Shown here: positions 12,628 through 25,362 of the stretch, piece by piece
How the letters are laid out: every line of letters starts with the position of its first letter
How positions within the stretch are numbered: position 1 is the stretch's first letter
Assembly: GCA_950097015.1 (NCBI GenBank)
Contig: CATNEN010000032.1
Coordinates: 2,518,501 to 2,582,500 of the forward strand
DNA: 64,000 nt
Source: Macrostomum hystrix
Taxonomy: Eukaryota > Platyhelminthes > Macrostomidae
Direction: 5' to 3'
Made by a program: the position numbers and the translations under genes
Notes under the pieces: model-generated
What the model was told of the DNA's origin: nothing
The model's database searches: none
The model's input: only the letters and a program-made list of their open reading frames with translations

Positions 12628-13765
12628 AATAAAGAAAAAGGAGAAGAGTAGAAGAAGAAGGATGAGGGGAGGAGAATAATTATGCGGAATAGGAGAAGAA
12701 GGAAAAGAACAAGAAAAATGAGAAGAAAGAGAGGGTTGAGAAGAAGAAGAAGAACGAGAAGAACGAGATGAAGTAGAGGAAGGAGGAAGGAGAAGAACGA
12801 GAGGAAGAAGAGGAAGGAGAAGAATAAGAGAAAGGAGAAGAACGAGAGGAAGGAGAAGAACAAGAGGAAGGAGAAGAAGGAAAAGAACAAGAAAAATGAG
12901 AAGAAAGAGAGGGTTGAGAAGAAGAAGAAGAACGAGAAGAACGAGATGAAGTAGAGGAAGGAGGAAGGAGAAGAACGAGAGGAAGAAGAGGAAGGAGAAG
13001 AATAAGAGAAAGGAGAAGAACGAGAGGAAGGAGAAGAACAAGAGGAAGGAGAAGAAGGAGATGAAGGAGAGAAAGGAGAGGAAGAAGAGGAAGGAGAAGA
13101 ACGAGAGGAAGGAGAAGAACAAGAGGAAGGAGAAGAACAAGAGGAAGGAGAAGAACGAGAGGAACAAGAGGAAGGAGAAGAATAAGAGAAAGGAGAAGAA
13201 CGAGAGGAAGGAGAAGAACAAGAGGAAGGAGAAGAAGGAGATGAAGGAGAGAAAGGAGAGGAAGAAGAGGAAGGAGAAGAACGAGAGGAAGGAGAAGAAC
13301 AAGAGGAAGGAGAAGAACGAGAGGAAGGAGAAGAACGAGATGAAGGAGAGAAAGGAGAGGAAGAAGAAGAACGAGAGGAAGGAGAAGAACGAGAGGAAGG
13401 AGAGGAAGGAGAGGAAGGAGAGGAAGGAGAGGAAGGAGAGGAAGGAGAGGAAGGAGAGGAAGGAGAGGAAGGAGAGGAAGGAGAGGAAGGAGAGGAAGGA
13501 GAGGAAGGAGAGGAAGGAGAGGAAGGAGAGGAAGGAGAGGAAGGAGAGGAAGGAGAGGAAGGAGAGGAAGGAGAGGAAGGAGAGGAAGGAGAGGAAGGAG
13601 AGGAAGGAGAGGAAGGAGAAGAACGAGAGGAAGGAGAGGAAGGAGAGGAAGGAGAGGAAGGAGAGGAAGGAGAGGAAGGAGAGGAAGGAGAGGAAGGAGA
13701 AGACCGAGAGGAGAATAATGATGATGAGTAGAAGAAGAAGGAGGTGAAGAATAATAATTTAAAGA
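12628..13765. repeat. Purine-rich repeat tract (GGAGAAGAA / GGAGAGGAA)
   Basis: About 1.1 kb in which the plus strand is almost pure A/G. The right third (about 13385-13690) is a regular 9 bp array of GGAGAGGAA; the left part mixes GGAGAAGAA, GAACGAGAGGAA and similar words and contains a duplicated block of about 178 bp (starts near 12692 and 12870). Such homopurine tracts can adopt triplex (H-DNA) structures. Long open frames on both strands (poly Ser-Pro-Ser or Lys-Glu-Arg) are composition artefacts. Confidence 0.95.
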
Positions 13766-14476
13766 AGATAAATAAGTGTTGAATCAAAACAGCTATCGTC
13801 ATTTTCTTTTTAAATGCTTTCTGCAGCCATTCTTCGTATAATAGCCAATTGTCACATAGAAATAGTAGGCAGCTCAACTCGTGCTACGAGTGTGACTCAG
13901 CCAGCCAAGCCTTGTATTATTCGATTCGCATAAATTTTCGTGTCAAAATGTTGCGTAATAAATTGCCTCCCGCCCAGCCGGCATCGTACAGGGTTTATTT
14001 GGGTCATTCTGTGCGTTCAGCAGCAGCAGCAGCAGCAGCAGCAGCCGTGACAGCTGGGCTCAGGGGACACGTGCGTGCTCGCGAACATCTGTCCGCAATG
14101 TGACAAACGGCACCAAGATGACAAAATATGCCCTCTATGGCAAAAATCGATATCAATATTGGTGCGGCTTTCACATATACTCGTAACTCGCTAATCAATC
14201 AAACTCTTTGATAGAAACAAAATTGGACCCTGGCTTGGATTTAGACGGAAGTTTGACACGTGTTAATTGCACTGTAGAGCTCACAAACAAGGGAAAGCTA
14301 CATTTGATTCAATGTCTGTGAATCATGATTTCCTGTTGATAATTTTCAACTATTTATCAACGCAACGATCGACACTGTGCTGTGACAGGGGCTTCGGGCG
14401 CAAAGACAAATGAATCATTGGGGACAAAGAGATGAGATGAGAAGAATGATCTGTTATCGCTTGATTGTCAGACTCC
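13766..14476. other. Unique sequence with a short CAG tract
   Basis: No gene recognised. The only structure is a (CAG)9 microsatellite at 14018-14045. Confidence 0.5.
14018..14045. repeat. (CAG)9 trinucleotide microsatellite
   Basis: Nine uninterrupted CAG units followed by CCG. It is not inside any exon I can support. Confidence 0.95.
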
Positions 14477-15140
14477 GACAGAGCTCCAGCCTGTTAGACA
14501 GAGCTGTTAGACAGAGCTTCAACCTGTTAGACAGACCTGTTAGACAGAGCTTCAACCTGTTAGACAGACCTGTTAGACGGAGCTGTTAGACAGAGCTGTT
14601 AGACGGAGCTGTTAGACAGAGCTGTTAGACAGAGCTTGAACCTGTTAGACAGAGCTTCAACCTGTTAGACAGAGCTTCAACCTGTTAGACAGAGCGTTAA
14701 TCTGTTAAACGGAGCTTCAACCTGTTAGACAGAGCGTTAACCTGTTAAACGGAGCTTCAACCTGTTAGACAGCTGTTAGACAGCTGTTAGACAGAGCTGT
14801 TAGACAGAGCTGTTAGACAGAGCTCCAACCTGTTAGACAGAGCTGTTAGATAGAGCTGTTAGACAGAGCTGTTAGACAGAGCTCCAACCTGTTAGACAGA
14901 GCTGTTAGACAGAGCTCCAACCTGTTAGACAGAGCTGTTAGACAGAGCTCCAACCTGTTAGACAGAGCTGTTAGACAGAGCTCCAACCTGTTAGACAGAG
15001 CTGTTAGACAGAGCTCCAACCTGTTAGACAGAGCTGTTAGACAGAGCTGTTAGACAGAGCTCCAACCTGTTAGACAGAGCTGTTAGACAGAGCTCCAACC
15101 TGTTAGACAGAGCTCCAACCTGTGTCACCTGTTAGACTAG
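14477..15140. repeat. Minisatellite built from 13 bp and 20 bp modules
   Basis: Modules GAGCTGTTAGACA (13 bp) and GAGCTCCAACCTGTTAGACA (20 bp; variants TTCAAC, TTGAAC, GTTAAC) alternate. In the right half they settle into a regular 33 bp compound unit (13+20). About 40 modules in all. Confidence 0.95.
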
Positions 15141-15211
15141 ACTCTTCTCTGCAAAGCAGATACTGTTCAGTCTCTCTCTCATTCTAATTATTTTTCCTTT
15201 TCTTAGAATTT

Positions 15212-15300
15212 ACACAGCAAGGGTCACACAGCAGGGTCACACAGCTGGCTCACACAGCAGGGTCACACAGCAGGGTCACACAGCAAGGGTCACACAGTTA
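15212..15300. repeat. Short tandem array of a GGGTCACACAG motif
   Basis: Six imperfect copies of a unit of about 14-15 bp, CAGCAGGGTCACACAG with variants CAAGGGTC and CTGGCTC. Confidence 0.9.
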
Positions 15301-16315
15301 ACTGTTGTGATTAGTATATTTCGCTTGTCCATTTGTTAATAAACCTGTTAACCCCACAATGGTTCATCCCAAAAAAGGTTTAAATCCCTAGAAGCATTGC
15401 TAAGCATGCATATTCACACATAACTATTTGTAGTGACTGTGAAACCATGAGTCCGCTACTGCTTGCATACTGATGATCTCAAGAAGTGAATAAACAAGTT
15501 TGTCAGCCTAATCGCTAGCAGAATGGAAGTTCCTGAATGCATAAGTACGAATTTTGTATTCTGTTATTGGCAATTAGGAAATGGCAAACCTAGTGCACTA
15601 GCTGTCCCTGAGCCGCGATCGTCTGCAAAGCTATGGGGATTTAATCCCATGGGGATTTAATCCCAACTCCTAGAAGCTTAGAAAGCGGAGAGAGGGATTT
15701 ATATGCGGACTTAGCGGCGTGGCACAGAAGTAAACAGCTCAATGACTTCCAGATCTCATAGTCCATTTCTGTCTGCTAAATGAGTACACGCGAGTACGGG
15801 GCGTGTTTGAGTAAGTCTGTTGACTCCGCTTGTAAATGGTAGCAGGTGTCAGCACCTATATAAATAAACAAAGAAAAGCAGCTATTTATCTACCGCTATT
15901 TTACAATTCCCATTCTGCTGACTTCTTGTCCTGTATAAATTTAATCATAATATATAGATATAAGTCAATAATCCACATGTTGCCATGCGGGGGGGAGGAT
16001 TAAGCTGCTGGCTGAGCCCTACAATGTTTTGATAAATAAGAAAGCGTGTATACACCTATGGGAAGGTTCGCATGGTCTTCTATTGACGGAGCTATTTGGT
16101 TAATAAAAACATTGTCAACAATAGGAGTCGGCTGCACGTGAAGCGGAAGACACACTTTCCTGCATTGTCTTGCCCGCGCTCGCTACTCGACTCACTTTCC
16201 TGTTTTTTGCTCTGACTTTATTGTTGTTTTTGTTTACTGCGGAGACCGTCTGGCTGTGTCTATCCTTTTCTGGAGGTCAATTTTATGCCTGCTTGTAGCA
16301 CGTACACGTCTGTAG
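15301..16315. other. Unique sequence, no gene recognised
   Basis: Single-copy spacer between arrays with no supported gene. A tiny duplication (GGGGATTTAATCCCA, twice near 15640-15665) is the only structure noticed. Confidence 0.5.
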
Positions 16316-17172
16316 CTGTCTGTAACCTGTATCTGCATGTATCTGTCTGTATCTGTCTGTATATCTGTATCCCTCTGTATCTGTCTGTATATCCGTATTC
16401 CTCTGTATCTGTCTGTATATCTGTATACCTCTGGATCTGTCTGTATATCTGTATCCCTCTGTATCTGTCTGTATATCTGTATCCCTCTGTATCTGTCTGT
16501 ATAACCGTATCCCTCTGTATCTGTCTGTATATCTGTATACCTCTGTATCTGTCTGTATATCTGTATCCCTCTGTATCTGTCTGTATATCCGTATCCCTCT
16601 GTATCTGTCTGTATATCTGTATCCCTCTGTATCTGTCTGTATAACCGTATCCCTCTGTATCTGTCTGTATATCTGTATCCCTCTGTATCTGTCTGTATAT
16701 CTGTATCCCTCTGTATCTGTCTGTATATCTGTATCCCTCTGTATCTGTCTGTATATCTGTATCCCTCTGTATCTGTCTGTGTTTCAATTTGTATCTGTCT
16801 GTACCTGTCTGTACCTACCGCGTCAGTCTGTAACTGTCTGTAACTGTCTGTACCTGTCTGTACCTTCCGCGTCAGTCTGTATCTGTCTGTACCTGTCTGT
16901 ACCTACCGCGTCAGTCTGTAACTGTCTGTAACTGTCTGTACCTGTCTGTACCTTCCGCGTCAGTCTGCAACTGTCTGTAACTGTCTGTACCTACCGCGTC
17001 AGTCTGTAACTGTCTGTAACTGTCTGTACCTGTCTGTACCTACCGCGTCAGTCTGTAACTGTCTGTATCTGTCTGTACCTGTCTGTATCTGTCTGTACCT
17101 GTCTGTACCTTCCGCGTCAGTCTGTAACTGTCTGTAACTGTCTGTACCTGTCTGTATCTGTCTGTATCCATC
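16316..17172. repeat. CTGT-rich minisatellite in two blocks
   Basis: Block 1 (about 16335-16785) repeats a 28 bp unit made of CTGTCTGTATATCTGTATCC words. Block 2 (about 16790-17172) is built of CTGTCTGTAAC/CTGTCTGTACC modules punctuated by CCGCGTCAGTCTGT. Both appear to derive from a CTGTCTGT tetranucleotide tract. The open frames (Cys-Ile-Ser-Val or Asp-Thr-Asp-Ile repeats) are artefacts. Confidence 0.95.
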
Positions 17173-17249
17173 TGAAATTTAGTTTTCCTTTTGTATTTAT
17201 CCTTATGTGCCTCACTGCACCTTGTCTACCTTACCTGTATTATTTTTGC

Positions 17250-17403
17250 TGATGCGATGAGAAAGTCAGGGCAGATGTACACACCTGTGTGAGCGTGTGC
17301 CTGCGTACAGTATCTGTGTGCGTGTGTGCTCAGGAGTCAGGGCAGAATAGCTTACTCGCTGGCTGCGGGTCCAGTGTCATCAAATAATGTGACATATTAT
17401 TAA
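17250..17403 (+). mobile_element. 5'-truncated copy of a tRNA-derived SINE
   Basis: Matches the body of the SINE copies near 33.0, 42.6 and 48.5 kb over landmarks such as GATGAGAAA, AGGGCAGATGTACACACC, TGTGTGAGCGTGTGCCTG, CTCAGGAGTCAG and GTCCAGTGTCAT. The tRNA-like head with the polymerase III boxes is missing, as is usual for 5'-truncated insertions. Confidence 0.75.
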
Positions 17404-17812
17404 CCTCTGAGCTACAACTTACCTTGTCTTATCCCAAGATTTTCTTATCACAAGATTTTCTTATCACAAGTTTCTCAGACTATGCCCAAAAAAGCATAGG
17501 AGTCCTTACTGAGACTCTCTAAAGCTGTCTAAAAATAGAAACTCGAGATTGAAATAAGAACTGCAAAAACTGGAATCTCTCTCAGCCTGCACCATTCGAA
17601 CTTGTTCTATTTTTAGCATCAATCCAAACAGACGCGTTTACAATTTGAATTATTAGCAGCACGGTGCGTTGTTATGGTGGCCAAACAACACATCCGGGTC
17701 AATAATAAGCGCTGCACCCAGGTGTATATGAAGCCACATGATGCCTCAGATTGCTCTCATGTTGTGCAGCTGTGACTCTGACCTTGCGAAGCACCGAGAA
17801 CCGAAAATAAAG
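17404..17812. other. Unique sequence, no gene recognised
   Basis: Spacer between the truncated SINE and the 23 bp array; nothing supported. CACAAGATTTTCTTAT is tandemly duplicated near 17440-17465. Confidence 0.5.
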
Positions 17813-20750
17813 TGACTGATGGAGTGACTGAATGAGGACTGATGGAGTGACTGAATTAGAACTGATGAAGTGACTGAATGAGGACTGATGGAGTGACTGA
17901 ATGAGAACTGATGGAGTGACTGAATGAGGGCTGATGGAGTGACTGAATGAGAACTGATGGAGTGACTGAATGAGGGCTGATGGAGTGACTGAATGAGAAC
18001 TGATGGAGTGACTGAATGAGGACTTAGAATGAGGATTGAGTGAGGACTGATGGAGTGACTGAATGAGAACTGATGGAGTGACTGAATGAGAACTGATGGA
18101 GTGACTGAATGAGGACTGATGGAGTGACTGAATGAGGACTGATGGAGTGACTGAATGAGAACTGATGGAGTGACTGAATGAGGACTGATGGAGTGACTGA
18201 ATGAGGACTGATGGAGTGACTGAATGAGAACTGATGGAGTGACTGAATGAGGACTGATGGAGTGACTGAATGAGGACTGATGGAGTGACTGAATGAGAAC
18301 TGATGGAGTGACTGAATGAGAACTGATGGAGTGACTGAATTAGAACTGATGGAGTGACTGAATTAGAACTGATGGAGTGACTGAATGAGAACTGATGGAG
18401 TGACTGAATTAGAACTGATGGAGTGACTGAATGAGAACTGATGGAGTGACTGAATTAGAACTGATGGAGTGACTGAATGAGACCTGATGGAGTGACTGAA
18501 TGAGGGACTGATGGAGTGACTGAATGAGAACTGATGGAGTGACTGAATGAGGACTGATGGAGTGACTGAATGAGGACTGATGGAGTGACTGAATGAGGAC
18601 TGATGGAGTGACTGAATTAGAACTGATGGAGTGACTGAATGAGAACTGATGGAGTGACTGAATGAGGACTGATGGAGTGACTGAATGAGAACTGATGGAG
18701 TGACTGAATGAGGACTGATGGAGTGACTGAATGAGAACTGATGGAGTGACTGAATGAGGGCTGATGGAGTGACTGAATGAGAACTGATGGAGTGACTGAA
18801 TGAGGACTGATGGAGTGACTGAATGAGAACTGATGGAGTGACTGAATGAGAACTGATGGAGTGACTGAATGAGGACTGATGGAGTGACTGAATGAGAACT
18901 GATGGAGTGACTGAATGAGGACTGATGGAGTGACTGAATGAGAACTGATGGAGTGACTGAATGAGAACTGATGGAGTGACTGAATGAGAACTGATGGAGT
19001 GACTGAATGAGAACTGATGGAGTGACTGAATGAGAACTGATGGAGTGACTGAATTAGAACTGATGGAGTGACTGAATTAGAACTGATGGAGTGACTGAAT
19101 GAGGACTGATGGAGTGACTGAATGAGAACTGATGGAGTGACTGAATGAGGACTGATGGAGTGACTGAATGAGAACTGATGGAGTGACTGAATGAGAACTG
19201 ATGGAGTGACTGAATGAGAACTGATGGAGTGACTGAATGAGAACTGATGGAGTGACTGAATTAGAACTGATGGAGTGACTGAATGAGAACTGATGGAGTG
19301 ACTGAATGAGAACTGATGGAGTGACTGAATGAGAACTGATGGAGTGACTGAATGAGAACTGATGGAGTGACTGAATGAGAACTGATGGAGTGACTGAATG
19401 AGAACTGATGGAGTGACTGAATGAGGACTGATGGAGTGACTGAATGAGAACTGATGGAGTGACTGAATGAGGAACTGATGGAGTGACTGAATGAGAACTG
19501 ATGGAGTGACTGAATGAGGGACTGATGGAGTGACTGAATGAGAACTGATGGAGTGACTGAATGAGGGACTGATGGAGTGACTGAATGAGAACTGATGGAG
19601 TGACTGAATGAGAACTGATGGAGTGACTGAATGAGAACTGATGGAGTGACTGAATGAGGACTGATGGAGTGACTGAATGAGAACTGATGGAGTGACTGAA
19701 TGAGGACTGATGGAGTGACTGAATGAGAACTGATGGAGTGACTGAATGAGAACTGATGGAGTGACTGAATTAGAACTGATGGAGTGACTGAATGAGAACT
19801 GATGGAGTGACTGAATGAGAACTGATGGAGTGACTGAATGAGAACTGATGGAGTGACTGAATGAGAACTGATGGAGTGACTGAATGAGGACTGATGGAGT
19901 GACTGAATGAGAACTGATGGAGTGACTGAATGAGGACTGATGGAGTGACTGAATGAGGACTGATGGAGTGACTGAATGAGGAACTGATGGAGTGACTGAA
20001 TGAGAACTGATGGAGTGACTGAATGAGAACTGATGGAGTGACTGAATGAGAACTGATGGAGTGACTGAATGAGAACTGATGGAGTGACTGAATGAGAACT
20101 GATGGAGTGACTGAATGAGGACTGATGGAGTGACTGAATGAGACTGATGGAGTGACTGAATGAGAACTGATGGAGTGACTGAATGAGGACTGATGGAGTG
20201 ACTGAATGAGGACTGATGGAGTGACTGAATGAGGACTGATGGAGTGACTGAATGAGAACTGATGGAGTGACTGAATGAGAACTGATGGAGTGACTGAATG
20301 AGAACTGATGGAGTGACTGAATGAGAACTGATGGAGTGACTGAATGAGAACTGATGGAGTGACTGAATGAGAACTGATGGAGTGACTGAATGAGAACTGA
20401 TGGAGTGACTGAATGAGAACTGATGGAGTGACTGAATTAGAACTGATGGAGTGACTGAATGAGGACTGATGGAGTGACTGAATGAGGACTGATGGAGTGA
20501 CTGAATGAGAACTGATGGAGTGACTGAATTAGAACTGATGGAGTGACTGAATGAGGACTGATGGAGTGACTGAATGAGGACTGATGGAGTGACTGAATGA
20601 GGACTGATGGAGTGACTGAATGAGAACTGATGAAGTGACTGAATGAGAACTGATGGAGTGACTGAATGAGGACTGATGGAGTGACTGAATTAGAACTGAT
20701 GGAGTGACTGAATGAGGACTTAGAATGAGGATTGAGTGAGGACTGGGTGA
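17813..20750. repeat. Large minisatellite, 23 bp unit, ~127 copies
   Basis: Nearly 3 kb of ACTGATGGAGTGACTGAATG plus a variable trinucleotide (AGA, AGG, less often TAGA or GAGGG, the last making 24 bp). Copies are very uniform, pointing to recent homogenisation. An atypical segment containing GAGGACTTAGAATGAGGATT occurs twice, near the left end (about 18010-18047) and at the right end (about 20707-20743). Confidence 0.98.
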
Positions 20751-20997
20751 GTGACAGTCGTATAAGAAGCAGTGTACTCATTGAAAACCCCAAATACATT
20801 TGTATTGCACTGTTGCTTCAAATATTCAGCTGCCTATGTTGCTTCTGTCTGCTTCAAGTGGAGAACAAATCGCTTTAAAAAATCGATTGAAGAGTTCTCT
20901 AAGAAATAAAAAACAATGAAGCCAGTTCTTCAAGCCGGTTGCTAAAAAAGCACTAACATTTAATCCCTGATTATTATCCTAGCACTTCGGAAATTAT
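20751..20997. other. Short unique spacer
   Basis: About 250 bp between two large arrays; no gene or RNA recognised. Confidence 0.5.
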
Positions 20998-23455
20998 AGA
21001 TCCCAGAATCAATCCCATCGATTCTTCTACATGACAGATCAATCCCATCGATTCTAGATCTCAGATCAATCCCATCGATTCTAGATCTCAGATCAATCCC
21101 ATCGATTCTAGATCTCAGATCAATCCCATCAGTACTTTAAGATCTCAGATCAATCCCATCAGTAATACTGGATCCCAGATCAATCCCATCGATTCTTCTA
21201 AATGACAGATCCATCCCATCGATTCTACATCCCAGATCAATCCCAACAATTCTAGATCCCAGATCAATCCATACAATTCTAGATCCAAGATCAACCCATA
21301 CAATTCTAGATCCCAAATCTATCCATACAATTCTAGATCCCAGATCAATCCCAACAATTCTAGATCCCAGATCAATCCCATCAGTACTTCTAGATCACAT
21401 TTCAATCCATACAATTCTAGATCACAGATCAATCCCATCAGTAATACTGGATCCTAGATCAATCCCATCGATTCTTCTACATGACAGATCCATCCCATCG
21501 ATTCTACATCCCAGATCAATCCCATCAGCATTTCTAGATCCCAGATCAATCCCATCAGTAATACTGGATCCCAGATCAATCCCACCAGTAATACTGGATC
21601 CCAGATCAATCCCATCAGTAATACTGGATCCCAGATCCATCCCATCGATTCTACATTCCAGATCAATCCCAACAATTATAGATCCCAGATCAATCCATAC
21701 AATTCTAGATCCCAGATCAATCCATACAATTCTAGATCCCAGATCAATCCATACAATTCTAGATCCCAGATCAACCCATACAATTCCAGATCCCAGATCA
21801 ATCCATACAATTCTAGATCCCAGATCAATCCATACAATTTTAGATCCCAGATCAATCCCAACAATTCTAGATCCCAGATCAATCCCATCAGTACTTCTAG
21901 ATCACATTTCAATCCATACAATTCTAGATCACAGATCAATCCCATCAGTAATACTGGATCCCAGATCAATCCCATCGATTCTTCTACATGACAGATCCAT
22001 CCCATCGATTCTACATCCCAGATCAATCCCATCAGTAATACTGGATCCCAGATTAATCCCATCAGTAATACTGGATCCCAGATCAATCCCATCAGTAATA
22101 CTGGATCCCAGATCAATCCCAACAATTATAGATCCCAGATCAATCCATACAATTCTAGATCCCAGATCAATCCATACAATTCTAGATCCCAGATCAATCC
22201 ATACAATTATAGATCCCAGATCAATCCATACAATTCTAGATCCCAGATCAATCCCAACAATTCTAGATCCCAGATCAATCCCAACAATTCTAGATCCCAG
22301 ATCAATCCATACAATTCTAGATCCCAGATCAATCCCAACAATTCTAGATCCCAGATCAATCCCAACAATTCTAGATCCCAGATCAATCCCAACAATTCTA
22401 GATCCCAGATCAATCCATACAATTCTAGATCCCAGATCAATCCCAACAATTATAGATCCCAGATCAATCCATACAATTCTAGATCCCAGATCAATCCATA
22501 CAATTCTAGATCCCAGATCAATCCATACAATTCTAGATCCCAGATCAATCCATACAATTCTAGATCCCAGATCAATCCCAACAATTCTAGATCCCAGATC
22601 AATCCCAACAATTCTAGATCCCAGATCAATCCCAACAATTCTAGATCCCAGATCAATCCCATCAGTACTTCTAGATCACATTTCAATCCATACAATTCTA
22701 GATCACAGATCAATCCCATCAGTAATACTGGATCCCAGATCAATCCCACCAGTAATACTGGATCCCAGATCAATCCCATCAGTAATACTGGATCCCAGAT
22801 CAATCTCATCAGTAATACTGGATCCCAGATCAATCTCATCAGTAATACTGGATCCCAGATCAATCCCATCGGTAATACTGGATCCCAGATCAATCCCATC
22901 AGTAATACTGGATCCCAGATCAATCCCATCGGTAATACTGGATCCCAGATCAATCCCATCAGTAATACTGGATCCCAGATCCATCCCATCGATTCTACAT
23001 TCCAGATCAATCCCAACAATTATAGATCCCAGATCAATCCATACAATTCTAGATCCCAGATCAATCCATACAATTCTAGATCCCAGATCAATCCATACAA
23101 TTCTAGATCACAGATCAATCCATACAATTCTAGATCCCAGATCAATCCATACAATTCTAGATCACAGATCAATCCATACAATTCTAGATCCCAGATCAAT
23201 CCCATCAGTACTTCTAGATCCCAGATCAATCCATACAATTCTAGATCCCAGATCAATCCCATCAGTACTTTTAGATCCCAGATCAATCCCATCAGTACTT
23301 CTAGATCCCAGATCAATCCCATCAGTACTTCTAGATCCCAGATCAATCTCATCAGTACTTTTAGATCCCAGATCAATCCCATCAGTACTTCTAGATCCCA
23401 GATCAATCCATACAATTCTAGATCCCAGATCAATCTAAAAAATTCTAGATCCCAG
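20998..23455. repeat. Minisatellite with mixed 27-30 bp units sharing AGATCCCAGATCAATCC
   Basis: About 87 copies of related units: 27 bp forms ending in ATACAATTCT or CAACAATTCT and 30 bp forms ending in CATCAGTAATACT or CATCAGTACTTCT. Runs of the same variant cluster, and a block mixing all variants recurs (compare about 21340-21680, 21860-22140 and 22640-23040), so local block duplication has occurred. Because 27 and 30 are multiples of three, minus-strand open frames persist (Gly-Leu-Ile-Trp-Asp repeats); these are artefacts. Confidence 0.97.
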
Positions 23456-24254
23456 ATCGGTGCTGTCAAGTCTAGTTTAAATCCTAAGTCTGTCTGGGAT
23501 CTCACAAAATAATATCCCAATCGCGCCCTCACACAAGCAGAGGCGGATGCCAGCGCGAGTGTCACCTTTGTCTGCTTGCCTCAACACGCCAGCAACTGGA
23601 CATTGCGTGCCACTGCAGACAGACAGACAGACTTTCAGACAGAATATCCGCACCGAACCAGTCCTGTCTTTCCTGTCGACTCGTCTTCTCGAGTGTAATG
23701 AGATCAAGGCACCCGAAATGTCACCATTAGTTATAGTTATATGCTAGCCCAAAATTAACAACTTACTTTACAGTGCAACATGTAATGCGAGACCTAGGAG
23801 TGGCCTTAGGAAAATCCAGGGACTCACTTGAGTAGCATCACCAACCAGACCGGGGGGGGAGGTCCATCGAATTCACGCGACACGCAAGACTGTCTTCTCT
23901 CTGATCGAAATAAAGAAACTCGTACCTAACTATACACCTGTCTAACTAGGGTGGATCACCATGCACAGACACTTGTTTTCTGCTGTTCGCGAGTAATATG
24001 GAATTGGTATCAATACCTCTCGAATAAGATAGCAATATTGTTGTGGGACTCGTCCACTTAAGGTCAACTGGATAGCGAAATGCATTTTTTCTGCTCAACG
24101 ACTTCCTGAGCTAATCTGCCCTTGTGTCGACCTTAAAAGCAGTTTTTTTCAGCGATATTCTACATTGATATTGCAACGAGTTTTTTTAAACTTACTTCCT
24201 TTTCGAGATCAAAATTTTACTGAGGTTCCAACTAGCCTAAATCCCGTTTCGTTG
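23456..24254. other. Unique sequence, no gene recognised
   Basis: Short open frames on both strands near 23480-23750 overlap each other and lack family resemblance. Nothing supported. Confidence 0.5.
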
Positions 24255-25085
24255 ACCTAAATCAATTAGTGTTCTAGATCCCGAACTCGATATCGAATTT
24301 TCAGTTTAAGATCCCGAATCCCATTTTTAGATCCCAGTTTCAGATACCGTATCCCAGTTTGAAATCACAAGTACCCATTTTTAGATCCCAAATCGCAATT
24401 TTAGATACTGAATCCCATTCTTAGATCCCTAATCCCCATTTGTAGATCCCAAATCGCAATTTTAGATACTGAATCCCATTTTTAGATCCCGAATCCCATT
24501 TTTAGATCACTACTCTCCATTTTTAGATCCCGAATACCATTTGCAGATCCCTAATCTCCATTTTTAGATCCCGAATCCCATTTGTAGATCCCAAATCGCA
24601 ATTTTAGATACTGAATCCCATTTTTAGATCCCGAATCCCATTTTTAGATCCCTAATCCCCATTTGTAGATCCCAAATCGCAATTTTAGATACTGAATCCC
24701 ATTTTTAGATCCCGAATCCCATTTTTAGATCACTAATCTCCATTTTTAGATCCCGAATACCATTTGCAGATCCCTAATCTCCATTTTTAGATCCCGAATC
24801 CCATTTGTAGATCCCGAATCCCATTTGTAGATCCCGAATACCATTTGCAGATCCCTAATCTCCATTTTTATATCCCGAAACCCATTTTTTAAATAAAAAA
24901 TCCGATTTGTAGATTACGAATCTTATTTGTAGATCCTAAATCCCATTTGTAGATCCCGAATCCCTTTTGTAGATCCCGAATCCCATTTGTAGATCCCGAA
25001 TCCCATTTGTAGATCCCGAATCCCATTTGTAGATCCCGAATCCCATTTGTAGATCCCGAATCCCAGATCAAAATCACGAATCCCT
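24255..25085. repeat. Minisatellite, ~20 bp unit TAGATCCCGAATCCCATTT
   Basis: About 40 imperfect copies of a 20-21 bp unit. The left part is degenerate and mixes forms such as TAGATCCCAAATCGCAATTT and TAGATACTGAATCCC; the right end (24945-25065) is almost perfect. Shares the TAGATCCC core with the arrays at 21.0, 33.7 and 42.8 kb. Confidence 0.95.
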
Positions 25086-25192
25086 AGTTTTGGATCCCCA
25101 AGTCTCAAGTTCCATAACTTTACTTTGCGTGAGAACCGAGAAAACACGAGGTGACTAAAGCCTCGAGTGAGCGACTTAATATTTGGTGATGT

Positions 25193-25362
25193 ACAGAGAG
25201 TGTACACCAGAGAGTGTACACCAGAGAGTGTACACCAGAGAGTGTACACCAGAGAGTGTACACCAGAGAGTGTACACCAGAGAGTGTACACCAGAGAGTG
25301 TACACCAGAGAGTGTACACCAGAGAGTGTACACCAGAGAGTGTACACCAGAGAGTGTACATC
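25193..25362. repeat. 14 bp minisatellite, ~12 perfect copies
   Basis: GTGTACACCAGAGA repeated essentially without error. Each unit contains the 8 bp palindrome GTGTACAC, so palindromes recur every 14 bp. Both strands stay open in several frames; no coding inferred. Confidence 0.97.

Noticed and set aside
12552-13877. Long open frames in the purine-rich tract (441 aa Ser/Pro/Phe on minus, 228 aa Lys/Glu/Arg on plus)
   Set aside because: Homopurine sequence cannot make stop codons in most frames; both strands are open at once and there is no conserved domain.
21422-23565. Open frames with Trp-Asp repeats reminiscent of a WD or solenoid protein
   Set aside because: They follow 27/30 bp DNA units, lack any fold-compatible period (9-10 residues), and vary by whole-unit DNA variants.
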